DNA of 64,000 nt from contig NZ_JACFYF010000001.1 in the NCBI RefSeq assembly GCF_014050145.1, forward strand, positions 186,001-250,000, read 5' to 3'. Made by a program: the position numbers and the translations under genes. The stretch is from Vibrio marinisediminis (GTDB taxonomy: Bacteria > Pseudomonadota > Gammaproteobacteria > Enterobacterales > Vibrionaceae). The stretch's first letter is position 1. Every line of letters begins with the position of its first letter. The notes beneath the pieces were generated by a model. That model was not told the DNA's origin. It was given only the letters and a program-made list of their open reading frames with translations, and did no database searches. Shown piece after piece: positions 9,206-18,312 of this stretch.

Positions 9206-9227
9206 GTGTTAGACAGCGATCACATTT
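9206..9227 (-). promoter_or_regulatory. Possible CRP site
   Basis: The minus strand reads AAATGTGATCGCTGTCTAACAC. The left half matches the CRP consensus (AAATGTGA) but the right half is poor. It lies just upstream of the NanR operator, where catabolite activation would be expected. Confidence 0.45.
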
Positions 9228-9574
9228 AGCGATCAATAAACAATCAATGCGTTTGTTTTTTGATCGCAGTTGCAATTGTTCAATGACCTTTCGCGATTTG
9301 ATGAGCATGATTAAGGCGGTAATTATTACGGGAAACCCCCAATAATAAATATAAAATACAGTCACTTAGATGATAGTCATTCTCTGAAAAATCTAATCAT
9401 GCCGTATTGGGTTTAGCCAGTTAAACCAAGTGGCTCAGCATAAACGGTTGAGGGAAGTTTTTTGTTTTGCATAGCAACAAATCAAGTAGCCAGCAGATAC
9501 ACTGGCTCTTGCTGTTTATTTGCGGGTGGTATGTCTTGTAAGGATGAGTATAAATATCGGGAGTAGAGATTGGC
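9228..9574. other. Intergenic region upstream of nanA, no gene seen
   Basis: A short minus-strand frame (9171-9365) covers the operator and has no recognisable family, so I treat it as noncoding. The remainder is AT-rich and contains a small hairpin (9488-9507) that could end the GGDEF transcript. Confidence 0.5.
9488..9507 (-). terminator. Weak terminator after the GGDEF gene
   Basis: AGCCAG and CTGGCT form a six-bp stem with an eight-base loop about 70 bases beyond the stop. The U tract is poor. Confidence 0.35.
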
Positions 9575-11521
9575 TTAATAGAGCAAATCTTCGGCTACAA
9601 CGTATTGGTTTCTACCTTGCTCTTTCGCCTTATACAAACATTTATCAGCCAGAGAAAACGCTGTTGAATCCTTGTTTAGTTGATCAAGATTACAAGGACC
9701 ACTGGCACCGATAGACACAGTAACAGCCAAGCTCTGTTGGGAGAGGTTGAGTGGTGAACGATTGATTGCACTCACTAGTGATTGGGAGTACATTCTGAAA
9801 TCTGGGCGGTCTTTGACAAGCAGTAAAAACTCTTCGCCTCCCCAGCGAATGAACAGTTCATCGGATTCAATTTGCGCTTTCAACTTTAGCGCAACATCCG
9901 CTAAAACTTCATCCCCCACTTCGTGTCCATAGCTATCGTTAATACGTTTAAACCAGTCAATATCCACCATCACCAAGCGGTACTGTTGCTCTTTATCAAG
10001 CACTTCTGGCTTACGTAACTCTCGGTAGTAAAGCCTTCTGTTTCCACCGCCAGTGAGCGGATCAAGGTAAGACAAATCATGTAAGCGTCTGTTCTGTCGT
10101 CTATCTATCACCGAGCGTGATACAAACCAAAGCGTTACAATAAATACTACAGCCAGCCACAAAGTCAGAATTTTAAACCGATCACCGGTGAGTTGCCCTT
10201 CGAGATCTTTTAATTGATTTTGGACACCGAGCAAGTCACGCTCTTTTGCAATGGATCTCACTTCAAATGCCGTCTCTAACGCATGGAACTCATTGATGAT
10301 CTGCTTTCTCTCTTCACCGTGGTACTTTTTATAGACAGTTAACGCTTGCTTATATTCACCACTCGCTTCGAAAATCTCAGCCAATAACAGGTTGCTTCGG
10401 ATTAACCATCGATGGTGTGAAATCTGTTTGAATACGCCAATGCTCTCCGATAATACCTTGACCGCATCATTCTCTTTACCTTGGTCAAATAGAGCAAGGG
10501 AGCGCAAATACAAACATATACCCATTTGTTTAGGGTATTGACCAATGTCGCTATCACCAAGGCATTGCAATGCCGACTGTTCAGCGTCAACTGCATTACC
10601 CGCCAGTAAATCGACTCGTCCTTTGGCTTTGAACGAAACAATATGCAAATACCGAGATGTATCATCGTTAATGTACTCCATCGCTTTTTCATAATATTCC
10701 GTCGCCTTATCAACGTTATTTAATTCGATGTGAACATAGGATAGGTTGAAGTAGATGACAGTGAGTCGATTCTCCATAAGCTGACCGGGAGTGCGGTAGA
10801 ACTGCTCTGCTTTCAATAGATACTCGGTCGCTCTATCCCATTGCTCTAAGTGCACAAACAACAAGCCTAGATTATTGTTGAATCGACCATTGTATTCATT
10901 GTTCGGGTACTTACTGCCCAGCTCTAAACCTTTACTGAAATAGAGCTGCGACTGTTTCAGCTGATTCAAAGCATTGTGGAGAATACCAGCCGTGTTGTAC
11001 GCCTCCAGCAATATAAAGCCCGCTTGATCTTTCTCTGCCAGCGCGATGGCTTTTTTGATGTTCACAAGACCTTCATGATAAGCATCTTGTCTCAAAGCCT
11101 TGAAGGCACGCTCGGTATAAAGCTTTGACTCTAACCAAGTGATTTGTTGTTGCGTTGCTAACTCGAACAAGGCGTGATCATATTGAGCGACACTTTCCCA
11201 CTGCTCGTGACTTTTCGCGACGTTTCGTTGGATCCATAGCTGATAAATTAATTCAATCAATTCAGGTTTGCGTGCTAACGCTTTACTCCAGTCATCTAAA
11301 ACTTGCTGCGCTTGTTGTGGCTTTGAATTCGATAAATTTAGAATAGAAATGAGGGGATGTTTTTCATCAATCGCGAGAATTTGCTTTTCAGGGCTAGGGA
11401 TAGAAATCAATGCCACATTTGAGTCAACATGGCTATTTTTAAGCAAAAACGCGTCTATCGTTACCACGATAAGCATAGAGAGGAGCACGATCAGTAAACT
11501 AAATGTGGTTTTCTTTAGCAT
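9575..11521 (-). CDS. TPR-repeat membrane diguanylate cyclase (GGDEF)
   Basis: A 648-residue protein. An N-terminal helix (residues 5-25) leads into a periplasmic or extracytoplasmic region with tetratricopeptide-like repeats (about 80-400). A second membrane helix (KILTLWLAVVFIVTLWFV) precedes a C-terminal GGDEF domain with an intact RWGGEEF signature, so it should make cyclic di-GMP. No RxxD inhibitory site is visible five residues before the signature. TPRs probably sense or bind a partner. It stands alone between the nan operon and the permease gene. Confidence 0.85.
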   Translation of the reverse strand: MLKKTTFSLLIVLLSMLIVVTIDAFLLKNSHVDSNVALISIPSPEKQILAIDEKHPLISILNLSNSKPQQAQQVLDDWSKALARKPELIELIYQLWIQRNVAKSHEQWESVAQYDHALFELATQQQITWLESKLYTERAFKALRQDAYHEGLVNIKKAIALAEKDQAGFILLEAYNTAGILHNALNQLKQSQLYFSKGLELGSKYPNNEYNGRFNNNLGLLFVHLEQWDRATEYLLKAEQFYRTPGQLMENRLTVIYFNLSYVHIELNNVDKATEYYEKAMEYINDDTSRYLHIVSFKAKGRVDLLAGNAVDAEQSALQCLGDSDIGQYPKQMGICLYLRSLALFDQGKENDAVKVLSESIGVFKQISHHRWLIRSNLLLAEIFEASGEYKQALTVYKKYHGEERKQIINEFHALETAFEVRSIAKERDLLGVQNQLKDLEGQLTGDRFKILTLWLAVVFIVTLWFVSRSVIDRRQNRRLHDLSYLDPLTGGGNRRLYYRELRKPEVLDKEQQYRLVMVDIDWFKRINDSYGHEVGDEVLADVALKLKAQIESDELFIRWGGEEFLLLVKDRPDFRMYSQSLVSAINRSPLNLSQQSLAVTVSIGASGPCNLDQLNKDSTAFSLADKCLYKAKEQGRNQYVVAEDLLY

Positions 11522-11780
11522 CTGGTAGACACGACCTTACCGTTAATATCCAATTCGATTCGATTGTATCTCATTATAGTCTTTGTAATAAAGCTGAAAC
11601 ATACGACTAATTTAGCAAATAAAAAAAAGCCATTTCCCCCATTAATATCTCATTACATTAACTTTATTTAATTGATGCTACTTTCTAAATTTGCTCACTC
11701 AATTGATAGCGAGTTTGAACTGTTCTGAGTTATGCACAAAGTCAGTAACTTAATGCTTAAAGGATAGCCCCGCTAAAGAC

Positions 11781-11814
11781 AAAAAAATGCCGCTCACTTT
11801 CGTGAACGGCATTT
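11781..11814 (-). terminator. Intrinsic terminator of the permease gene
   Basis: AAATGCCG...CGGCATTT hairpin with an inner GTGA/TCAC stem; the run of A on the left gives a U tract for the minus-strand transcript. Confidence 0.75.
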
Positions 11815-11853
11815 AATTAGTTGCTTATTTTATTGGTCTAGCTAATCGCCAAA

Positions 11854-13056
11854 TTAAGCGATGAACTGAGCTAGGATAATTACTACACCACAAAGAGTTG
11901 CTGCACCCATTGCGATTGGACCACCTTTAACACGGTAGAAGTGAGCTTCTTTGTGTACTTTACGAGAAGCGATAGTCATAAGCACTGGTAGGAAGATAGC
12001 AATTACAACTAGAGCGATTGCTGCGTAACCTAGAGCCATGATGAAGCCTTGTGGGTAGAACAAAGCAAACGCTAGTGGTGGTAAGAAAGTAATTAGTGCT
12101 ACAGAGATACGGTTGCCTTTTAGCTTGTCTTTCGTTGTATCACGTAGGTAGTCAAATAGACCTAGGGAAACACCCAGGAAAGACGTCACTAGTGCCAAGT
12201 CAGCAAACAGACCGATCATCACTGCAATGTTTGAGCTGCCTAGAGTTTCACCTAGAACACCAATCATCGCACCTAGTTCACCGTTCTCCATTAGTACGCT
12301 TTGCTCAACCACACCAAGAGTACATGCTAGCCAGAAGATGTAAACCACTAGAGGGATACAAGAACCGATAAGCATTGCTGTACGTAGGCTCTTAGTCTCA
12401 CCCTCGAAGTAAGTAACGATCGAAGGAATCGAACCGTGGAAACCAAACGAGGTAAAGATTACAGGAAGCGCTGCGAAGAATAGACCCCAACCTTCTGGAG
12501 AAGCAGCTAGCAACGTGCCTGAAATATTAGGGCTCAAGAAAACAAGTACCGCTGCCATTGCTAACATCATAGCGCCGAACAAAACACGGTTTACTTTATC
12601 AACTACCGCTGTACCAGCTGCTACAAGCGCCGCTACGATAGTAACGAAGATTAGTGAGCTCATCCATGCAGGAATCTGAATACCAGTTAGCTGGTCTAGA
12701 CGAGTTGCCATGTTGCTACCGCCACCTGCAACGTATGCTGCACATAGTGCATACAAAAGCATGAACGTAGCGATTGTTGCGGCAATTTTACCTGGATTAC
12801 CTAAAAATTTAGAAGAAAGTGTGTGTAGGGTTGCCGAACTATCAGCATGTTGGTGAACTTCTAGCATCAACATTGACGTATAAGTCATCAAAGCCCAGAA
12901 ACCAAAAAGTAGTAACAATGACACGCCAAAACCTAATCCAGCTGACATCAGCGGGATAGAAAGCATACCAGCACCAATTGATGTACCAGCGATGATCAAA
13001 CCGCCGCCAATCACCTTGGAGGTGCTATTCGTTGATGTTGTTGTAGTTATTTCCAT
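11854..13056 (-). CDS. HAAAP-family aromatic amino acid permease (TyrP/Mtr-like)
   Basis: About 400 residues with eleven membrane segments. The family opening GGGLIIAGTSIGAGMLSIP is followed by TyrP/Mtr-type helices, and GFHGSIPSIVTYFEG is also typical. It imports tyrosine or tryptophan with protons across the inner membrane. I chose ATG 13056 (MEITTTT) because AAAAGGCAAC precedes it; a longer frame begins at 13116. A TyrR-like box lies about 270 bases upstream, which favours an aromatic substrate under TyrR control. Confidence 0.85.
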   Translation of the reverse strand: MEITTTTSTNSTSKVIGGGLIIAGTSIGAGMLSIPLMSAGLGFGVSLLLLFGFWALMTYTSMLMLEVHQHADSSATLHTLSSKFLGNPGKIAATIATFMLLYALCAAYVAGGGSNMATRLDQLTGIQIPAWMSSLIFVTIVAALVAAGTAVVDKVNRVLFGAMMLAMAAVLVFLSPNISGTLLAASPEGWGLFFAALPVIFTSFGFHGSIPSIVTYFEGETKSLRTAMLIGSCIPLVVYIFWLACTLGVVEQSVLMENGELGAMIGVLGETLGSSNIAVMIGLFADLALVTSFLGVSLGLFDYLRDTTKDKLKGNRISVALITFLPPLAFALFYPQGFIMALGYAAIALVVIAIFLPVLMTIASRKVHKEAHFYRVKGGPIAMGAATLCGVVIILAQFIA

Positions 13057-13726
13057 ATGTTGCCTTTTTATTATTAACAGTAGGTACTGGCATCTATTAA
13101 ATAGCGCATTATTCAATTAGGAAAGAGTTAATCGAATAAAGATAATTGACTTCCTTGTATATAAAAAACAACAGAATAAATGCATAAAAGTGAGAGATCA
13201 ATTCTCTTTTATTTATAAAAATAAGAGGTAAATGACTAGCAATGAATGATGAAATTTGCATCAAAGATGATAAGTGGGACGCTGCAAACACTTTTTAGAT
13301 ATGAAACGAGTATCTGTAAGTTGTACATTATTTTTTACAGTCAGTGTTTATAGCCCTTTTACAATTCAATTCGCTTAAAAATAGAACATTAGCCGTTTAT
13401 TTTATTTACCAAAATATTAATAAACACTCGATATAACTTAAAAACTATTCACATTTATTTTACCACCACTATCACTATATAAGTAATACGATTCGTTGAG
13501 TTGAATTTAAATTTTCTCTGTTTTTGGGTTTAAAACGATAATTACTCATCAAACTGGTTAATTTATAAAATTCAGATCATCAAATTGCTTTTTTGATTGG
13601 AAAATAAAAAAGTCACCTAAATAAATGCACCATCGAAAAGAATTAAACAACTAAACCTACGTCACAGAAGTTTACACCTCGTTCATCTAAGCAAATCACT
13701 GTGCATTCAATGCGGGGCTAGCCAAG
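13057..13726. other. AT-rich regulatory intergenic region
   Basis: No credible gene is visible in these 670 bases. They separate the divergently transcribed permease and methyltransferase genes. The only clear sites are one good and one poor TyrR-like box (13322-13363). Confidence 0.5.
13322..13339. promoter_or_regulatory. TyrR box
   Basis: TGTACA, six bases, TTTACA matches the TyrR consensus TGTAAA-N6-TTTACA with one difference. A weaker copy (TGTTTA...TTTACA, spacer seven) follows at 13345-13363. A strong/weak box pair is the usual TyrR arrangement. Confidence 0.6.
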
Positions 13727-14455
13727 GTGCAAAAAATCATTACAATACGCCGGTTTTGTTATGACGGTGTACATCCATTGAAACTCAGTAAACGACTCAA
13801 ACACATTGAACAACTTGTCGGCTCAGGTTATGACCATATCTGGGATTGTTGCTGTGACCACGGTTTTCTGGGAATGGCTTTACTTAAAAAACAAGCCGCC
13901 GCTGATGTTCACTTTATCGATATAGTTCCAACCCTGATGCAAGAAGTAGAAAGCAAACTACAGAGCTACTGCCATCAATCTGCATCAAATTGGCATGTAC
14001 ACTGTATGGATGTCACTAAGCTTCCCTTAGACCAATTTAAAGGTAAGCACTTAGTCATAATTGCTGGAGTTGGCGGCGACTTGATCACCCAGTTTATTGA
14101 AAGCTTGAATCAACAATACGCTTGTCTAGACATCGATTTCCTCTTATGCCCTGTTCACCACCAGTTTAAGCTGCGCTATGCGCTTAACCAGCTTAACTTT
14201 GGCTTGATGGATGAACGACTTATAAAAGAGAACCAACGCTTTTATGAAATCATCTATGCCTCTTCCCCCTCAAAGAAAAGAGAGAATGTCGTCAGTTTAG
14301 TTGGCAATAAAATTTGGCAGGCAAAAACACAAGCGCAGTTATTGATCAACAATGAATACTTACAGCAAACGCTAAATCATTACACTCGCATACAGCAGGG
14401 TCGAAAAAGAGACGTGCAGACAATCATTGATTCATATCAATCCATTGTACTGTGA
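13727..14455 (+). CDS. trmK: TrmK-like tRNA (adenine-22-N1) methyltransferase
   Basis: A Rossmann methyltransferase with SAM motif DCCCDHGFLGMALL and an IIAGVGGDLI segment typical of the TrmK/DUF633 family, which methylates A22 in the D-stem region of tRNA. The frame opens at a GTG (13727), but the domain starts at KLSKRLKHIEQLV; a TTG at 13778 is an equally plausible start since neither has a strong ribosome-binding site. C-terminal residues after 200 look like a coiled extension. It is a single gene. Confidence 0.7.
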   Translation: MQKIITIRRFCYDGVHPLKLSKRLKHIEQLVGSGYDHIWDCCCDHGFLGMALLKKQAAADVHFIDIVPTLMQEVESKLQSYCHQSASNWHVHCMDVTKLPLDQFKGKHLVIIAGVGGDLITQFIESLNQQYACLDIDFLLCPVHHQFKLRYALNQLNFGLMDERLIKENQRFYEIIYASSPSKKRENVVSLVGNKIWQAKTQAQLLINNEYLQQTLNHYTRIQQGRKRDVQTIIDSYQSIVL

Positions 14456-14565
14456 GGGTCATACATAAGGCGGAGGGGCATATATAACTGCCCCTAACCT
14501 GTCTATCGATTCCAGACACATGGTCTAGTGGAAGACCTTAAGGGACTGTGGCAAATTACATTTGC

Positions 14566-14811
14566 TTACTGCTTGGGTTGGTGACCTGTCTTCTTGGCAA
14601 ACATTTGCATCGCCTCGGCAAACGTTGTTACCTCACCTTTAGCTTGAACCTGTATTACCTTATACCCCATACTTTCCAACGCTTGGCGTTCTGCCAAAAC
14701 AGCTTTGTCACCTTGCTGGCTACCTTGGGCAGGCTGATGAATGTAACACCCTTCTAGTTGACCATCTTCGACCAGTTGGTGGTGTTTCAGTGCATTGATA
14801 TCAAAATTCAT
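14566..14811 (-). CDS. Small conserved hypothetical protein
   Basis: An 81-residue soluble protein (MNFDINALKHHQLVEDG...) with no motif I can name. Gln-rich and charged, with no membrane segment or signal. It lies 41 bases after the next upstream minus-strand gene, so the two may be cotranscribed. The start codon follows AAGACTT-type sequence with only a weak ribosome-binding site. Confidence 0.6.
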   Translation of the reverse strand: MNFDINALKHHQLVEDGQLEGCYIHQPAQGSQQGDKAVLAERQALESMGYKVIQVQAKGEVTTFAEAMQMFAKKTGHQPKQ

Positions 14812-14852
14812 AGTAAGTCTTTTATTTAAAAATGGGGCGTTTCTGTGGCAGA

Positions 14853-15068
14853 TTACATATTTTTAAGTGGCTTTACCACGCTATCTAAACCTTCGATCTT
14901 TAGCGCTAAACAAAGCTGAAGTAATTGCCCTAGCTCACCCTCTGGAAAACCTTTCTTTTCGAACCACAGTAGATACTCATCAGGTAAATCAATAAGTACA
15001 CGCCCTGCATATTTACCAAATGGCATCTGCATGCGAGCTAGCTTCAATAGGTTTTGCTTATCTAACAT
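14853..15068 (-). CDS. DUF3820 family protein
   Basis: A 71-residue protein with the family pattern MPFGKYAGRVLIDLPDEYLLWF, seen in DUF3820 and the quorum-sensing-related exonuclease-like tails. The function is unknown. It is followed by the 81-residue hypothetical gene on the same strand. Confidence 0.75.
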   Translation of the reverse strand: MLDKQNLLKLARMQMPFGKYAGRVLIDLPDEYLLWFEKKGFPEGELGQLLQLCLALKIEGLDSVVKPLKNM

Positions 15069-15236
15069 TACATAGGATCACATCGAACGATTAATAGTTA
15101 GAGAATAACATTGTTCTTCATCGACTCTAAAGCCCTATTATAAGACAAGGGCAGAGCTCGGCGACCGGGCACTTGCCACCACCGCATAGTAAACGACCAA
15201 GGATCACGTTAGCCCAGTCCTTTTTCCTTCAAACGG

Positions 15237-15908
15237 TTATGGCTGCTGCCAACCAGTCAAAGTGATGTTCAAGCGCTCAATCCAATAATCTATGGCATCT
15301 TTTGCATCATCTATTGAGTCAATCATGGTTGATAGATCTTTATTCCCCGCCTGACGATCAATTGCCGCAAACAATGGTTGCCCTGTTACAGCATCACTCA
15401 CAAGCAACTCTATGCTCGCGCTACCCACGTTAGTGTGCTCTCCCGTCGTAACCTTAGAAATGGTTGAAATAGCTAATCCAACTGGCAGAACACTGCTGGT
15501 AACCGCAAGTACAGGGTTGGGGGTTTCAATATTGCTCAATGCAATACTCAAGCGCAGTGTTTTATCGGTTGGCTGATCGACTATGGCTTTGTAGGGAGAA
15601 ATTGTCTGTTTCATTCGATCCATCGTATAGTGCGTCAGTTGCTCGATCTCCTGCTCACTAATACTGCTTGCATCTGCCACCACAAACACTTGGTCGATAA
15701 CAACAGAATCATACTTTGACAACTTAGCCTTTAATCTCTGTGGATCTCTAAGCCCAATCTTGGCCCAGACAAGATCAACTCCTCCGTCTGGACCCTGAGT
15801 AAAATCGCTGTAAGACGTAAATTTTGTCGCTTTGGGGATGCTTCCAGAAGTGCAGCCAAATAGAACGCTCATGGTGCTCACTAACATTAAGGCTTTAATG
15901 CTCTTCAT
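15237..15908 (-). CDS. DUF3313-like outer-membrane lipoprotein
   Basis: A 223-residue protein with a lipoprotein signal; the lipobox LFGC puts the modified cysteine at about residue 19. The mature part contains a FTSYSDFTQGPDGGVDLVW opening and a C-terminal YWIERLNITLTGWQ helix. DUF3313 proteins are small periplasm-facing lipoproteins of unknown role. It is monocistronic. Confidence 0.65.
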   Translation of the reverse strand: MKSIKALMLVSTMSVLFGCTSGSIPKATKFTSYSDFTQGPDGGVDLVWAKIGLRDPQRLKAKLSKYDSVVIDQVFVVADASSISEQEIEQLTHYTMDRMKQTISPYKAIVDQPTDKTLRLSIALSNIETPNPVLAVTSSVLPVGLAISTISKVTTGEHTNVGSASIELLVSDAVTGQPLFAAIDRQAGNKDLSTMIDSIDDAKDAIDYWIERLNITLTGWQQP

Positions 15909-16026
15909 TCTCTGTATTCCTCATTCTTTAACTATATTCCTTAATCACATTAGAGAATGATATACCGTATAAAAGAGCAGGTCATTGCTTTGACCAAAAA
16001 TATCGCCGAACTTATCAGTTTTAAGA

Positions 16027-16371
16027 TCAGTGAGTCACTCGATGAAGGTACTCCACCACTACCTGATTGCCATCAATATAAGCGCGCTTGATCTCACCAT
16101 CTACGGTCATACGGCTCTCCAGGTAGACCTCTTTCACCTCAGGTATAGAGCGAAGCGAAGGAATAACACGATTTGACTCTAAATTAAGCAAGTGACAAAA
16201 GCGAGATACAAAAGGCATAGAGAGCGGGCGTTCACCACGTAAAATACTTGAGAACTCAAGCTGACTGATTCCCAATTTTTTGGCAAATTCCATTTGTGTT
16301 AGACGCATCTTTGATTTTTGTGACATCCAAACTTGATATAACGCTTCACTGTCTTTAGCGGTAAATTCCAT
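16027..16371 (-). CDS. XRE-family helix-turn-helix regulator
   Basis: A 114-residue protein with an N-terminal HTH (RLTQMEFAKKLGISQLEFSSILRGERPLS, residues 23-52) and a short beta-rich C-terminal segment (VYLESRMTVDGEIKRAYIDG). The arrangement resembles a small phage-repressor-like or antitoxin-type regulator without a protease. No toxin gene adjoins it. Target unknown. Confidence 0.75.
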   Translation of the reverse strand: MEFTAKDSEALYQVWMSQKSKMRLTQMEFAKKLGISQLEFSSILRGERPLSMPFVSRFCHLLNLESNRVIPSLRSIPEVKEVYLESRMTVDGEIKRAYIDGNQVVVEYLHRVTH

Positions 16372-16564
16372 AAATGAGTTCCTGTTTCTACACTGCGCAG
16401 TTAAAAATAACTGTTATAAATATTTGTCGCGCATTGTGTCGAAAAAGCGCCAGGTATTGTCAGTGTATGGTAAAGCCACGTTAAGATTTACGGTAAAAAA
16501 CATCAAGACGTGCCACAACACCTGTTATCGATGAAATAAGATGTATATTTTAGGTGAGAAAGCA

Positions 16565-16592
16565 AACAGGCGAGCATAAATGCTCGCCTGTT
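16565..16592 (-). terminator. Intrinsic terminator after dacA
   Basis: AACAGGCGAGCAT, AA, ATGCTCGCCTGTT form a perfect 13-bp hairpin just beyond the dacA stop. Confidence 0.7.
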
Positions 16593-16615
16593 ATAGTTTC
16601 ATATTAAAGTGATAA

Positions 16616-17782
16616 TTATAGCCAACTCGCAATCAACATTTTGAACCAATCTAAGATTCGCTTAAATATCCCACCTTCTTCTGCTGATTCCAGCGCCGTT
16701 AATTCTGACTTGGCGACCGGATCGCCCGCAACGGTATAGATAACTTCACCGATCACTTGCCCCGCTTTGATCGGAGCAACTAGATCGCCATCATATACCA
16801 GTTCAGCTTCCACTTTATCGACATCCGATTTAGGCAAGGTAATGTAAATATCTGCTGGTGTTCCAACTTTCAAGCTGTCAGATTGCCCCATCCACAGACG
16901 CGGCTCACTCAACGCTTTACCTTGTTCGCTTGCGCGGACCGTGTCAAAAAATCGAAATCCATAGCTAAGTAACTGCTTACTTTCCGATTCACGGCTTTTG
17001 GTACTGTTTGAGCCCATTACCACCGAAATCAAACGCATTTCACCACTGGTGGCTGATGTCGCTAAACTGTAACCCGCGCCACTGGTATAACCCGTCTTCA
17101 TCCCATCAACGTTTAAGCTTCTGTCTCTTAGCAGACCATTTCGGTTGTATTGAGTAATACCGTTATAGGCAAACGATGTTTCACTATAGAGAGGGTAGAT
17201 TGTGGGCAGATCACGAATAATCGCCTGGCTTAATACGGCGATATCATAGGGCGTAGAAAATAGACCGTCGCTGTCTAACCCATGAGGGTTGGTATATGCT
17301 GTATTGTTGAGCCCCAAGCGCTTTGCCCAGTTATTCATTAAACCAACAAAAGCCCCTTCGCTTCCGGCAACATGCTCAGCAATAGCAACACTCGCATCAT
17401 TACCAGATTGAACAACCAAACCACGATACAAATCCATTAATGAGACTGATGTACCCACCTCTATAAACATCTTAGAGGAGTCGGGAAAATTCTTAGCCCA
17501 AGCATTTTGGCTAATGGTCACTTGGTCATCGAGAGCGATATTGCCCGCATTAACCTCTTGTCCTGCGACATAAGCGGTCATTAACTTGGTTAAGCTTGCT
17601 GGGTTCAACGGTTGATGCGCGTTTTTCTCTACCAATATTTGCCCAGTATTGTAATCCATTAGTATGTAACCTTTGGCGCCAATAATGGGAGGATCCGGTG
17701 TAATAGAGGGTGCAGAAAAAACAGCTGCAGAGCTGAAGGCACTTACTAACAAAGCCGATTGTATAAGACGTTTCGTTTCCAT
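16616..17782 (-). CDS. dacA: D-alanyl-D-alanine carboxypeptidase (PBP5/6 family)
   Basis: A 388-residue penicillin-binding protein with signal peptide (residues 1-24), then SLTK (Ser63 nucleophile, Lys66), SGN (126-128) and KTG (229-231). It trims the terminal D-Ala from peptidoglycan pentapeptides in the periplasm. The C-terminal beta domain ends in an amphipathic anchor (ILDWFKMLIASWL) that attaches it to the inner membrane. Intact, single gene, with a perfect terminator downstream. Confidence 0.93.
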   Translation of the reverse strand: METKRLIQSALLVSAFSSAAVFSAPSITPDPPIIGAKGYILMDYNTGQILVEKNAHQPLNPASLTKLMTAYVAGQEVNAGNIALDDQVTISQNAWAKNFPDSSKMFIEVGTSVSLMDLYRGLVVQSGNDASVAIAEHVAGSEGAFVGLMNNWAKRLGLNNTAYTNPHGLDSDGLFSTPYDIAVLSQAIIRDLPTIYPLYSETSFAYNGITQYNRNGLLRDRSLNVDGMKTGYTSGAGYSLATSATSGEMRLISVVMGSNSTKSRESESKQLLSYGFRFFDTVRASEQGKALSEPRLWMGQSDSLKVGTPADIYITLPKSDVDKVEAELVYDGDLVAPIKAGQVIGEVIYTVAGDPVAKSELTALESAEEGGIFKRILDWFKMLIASWL

Positions 17783-17927
17783 GACACTCTACCAATTAAA
17801 AGATTCAACTCAGTATATTGAAAGCGTAGGCGCTTTCAGCCGCTCTGTTACGCTTAGTTACTGTTACTCAAGAATTGAAGCAAAGAATTGTGAGCTAGAA
17901 TATGCAACAGTGCTCGCTGCATAAAAA

Positions 17928-17947
17928 AGCCAGCATAAATGCTGGCT
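17928..17947 (-). terminator. Intrinsic terminator
   Basis: AGCCAGCAT, AA, ATGCTGGCT form a perfect stem; six A residues on the left give a U tract for a minus-strand transcript from the small membrane-protein gene. Confidence 0.65.
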
Positions 17948-17961
17948 CTTAGGGGAAATAT

Positions 17962-18312
17962 TTAAGCGGCTTGAGGGGTTTTCGTTATGGAATCTCGATA
18001 AGTAAACCACAAGTAAGTGACTACCAACGAAGAATACAAATAAGAAAGCGCAAACACCAAAGGTGATGTAATTAATTCAGCCGAGATGCCGAATGCTACG
18101 CCAGCGACAGTGATGACCAATTTAGACAGCAATCCGCAAATGAGCAAGATTAGCGCTAATTGAGGGTAGCGTGTCGTTCTAAATGCAAACCAATAACAAC
18201 TTGCCACCGCAAGTGATGCTACGGCAAGCCCCAACATAAATGAATGGAGGTGATCAGCTGAAGCGGCTCCGCCAGCAGAGAGTGATGCCATTAAAATCAG
18301 AACTAGTTTCAT
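17962..18312 (-). CDS. Small hypothetical membrane protein
   Basis: A 116-residue protein with four predicted membrane helices (residues about 1-15, 26-47, 52-76, 82-106) and a short charged tail. No domain is recognised. It is monocistronic, with a good terminator after it. Confidence 0.65.
   Translation of the reverse strand: MKLVLILMASLSAGGAASADHLHSFMLGLAVASLAVASCYWFAFRTTRYPQLALILLICGLLSKLVITVAGVAFGISAELITSPLVFALSYLYSSLVVTYLWFTYRDSITKTPQAA

Noticed and set aside
9171-9365. 64-residue minus-strand ORF upstream of nanA
   Set aside because: It covers the NanR operator and promoter, has no ribosome-binding site and no recognisable family.
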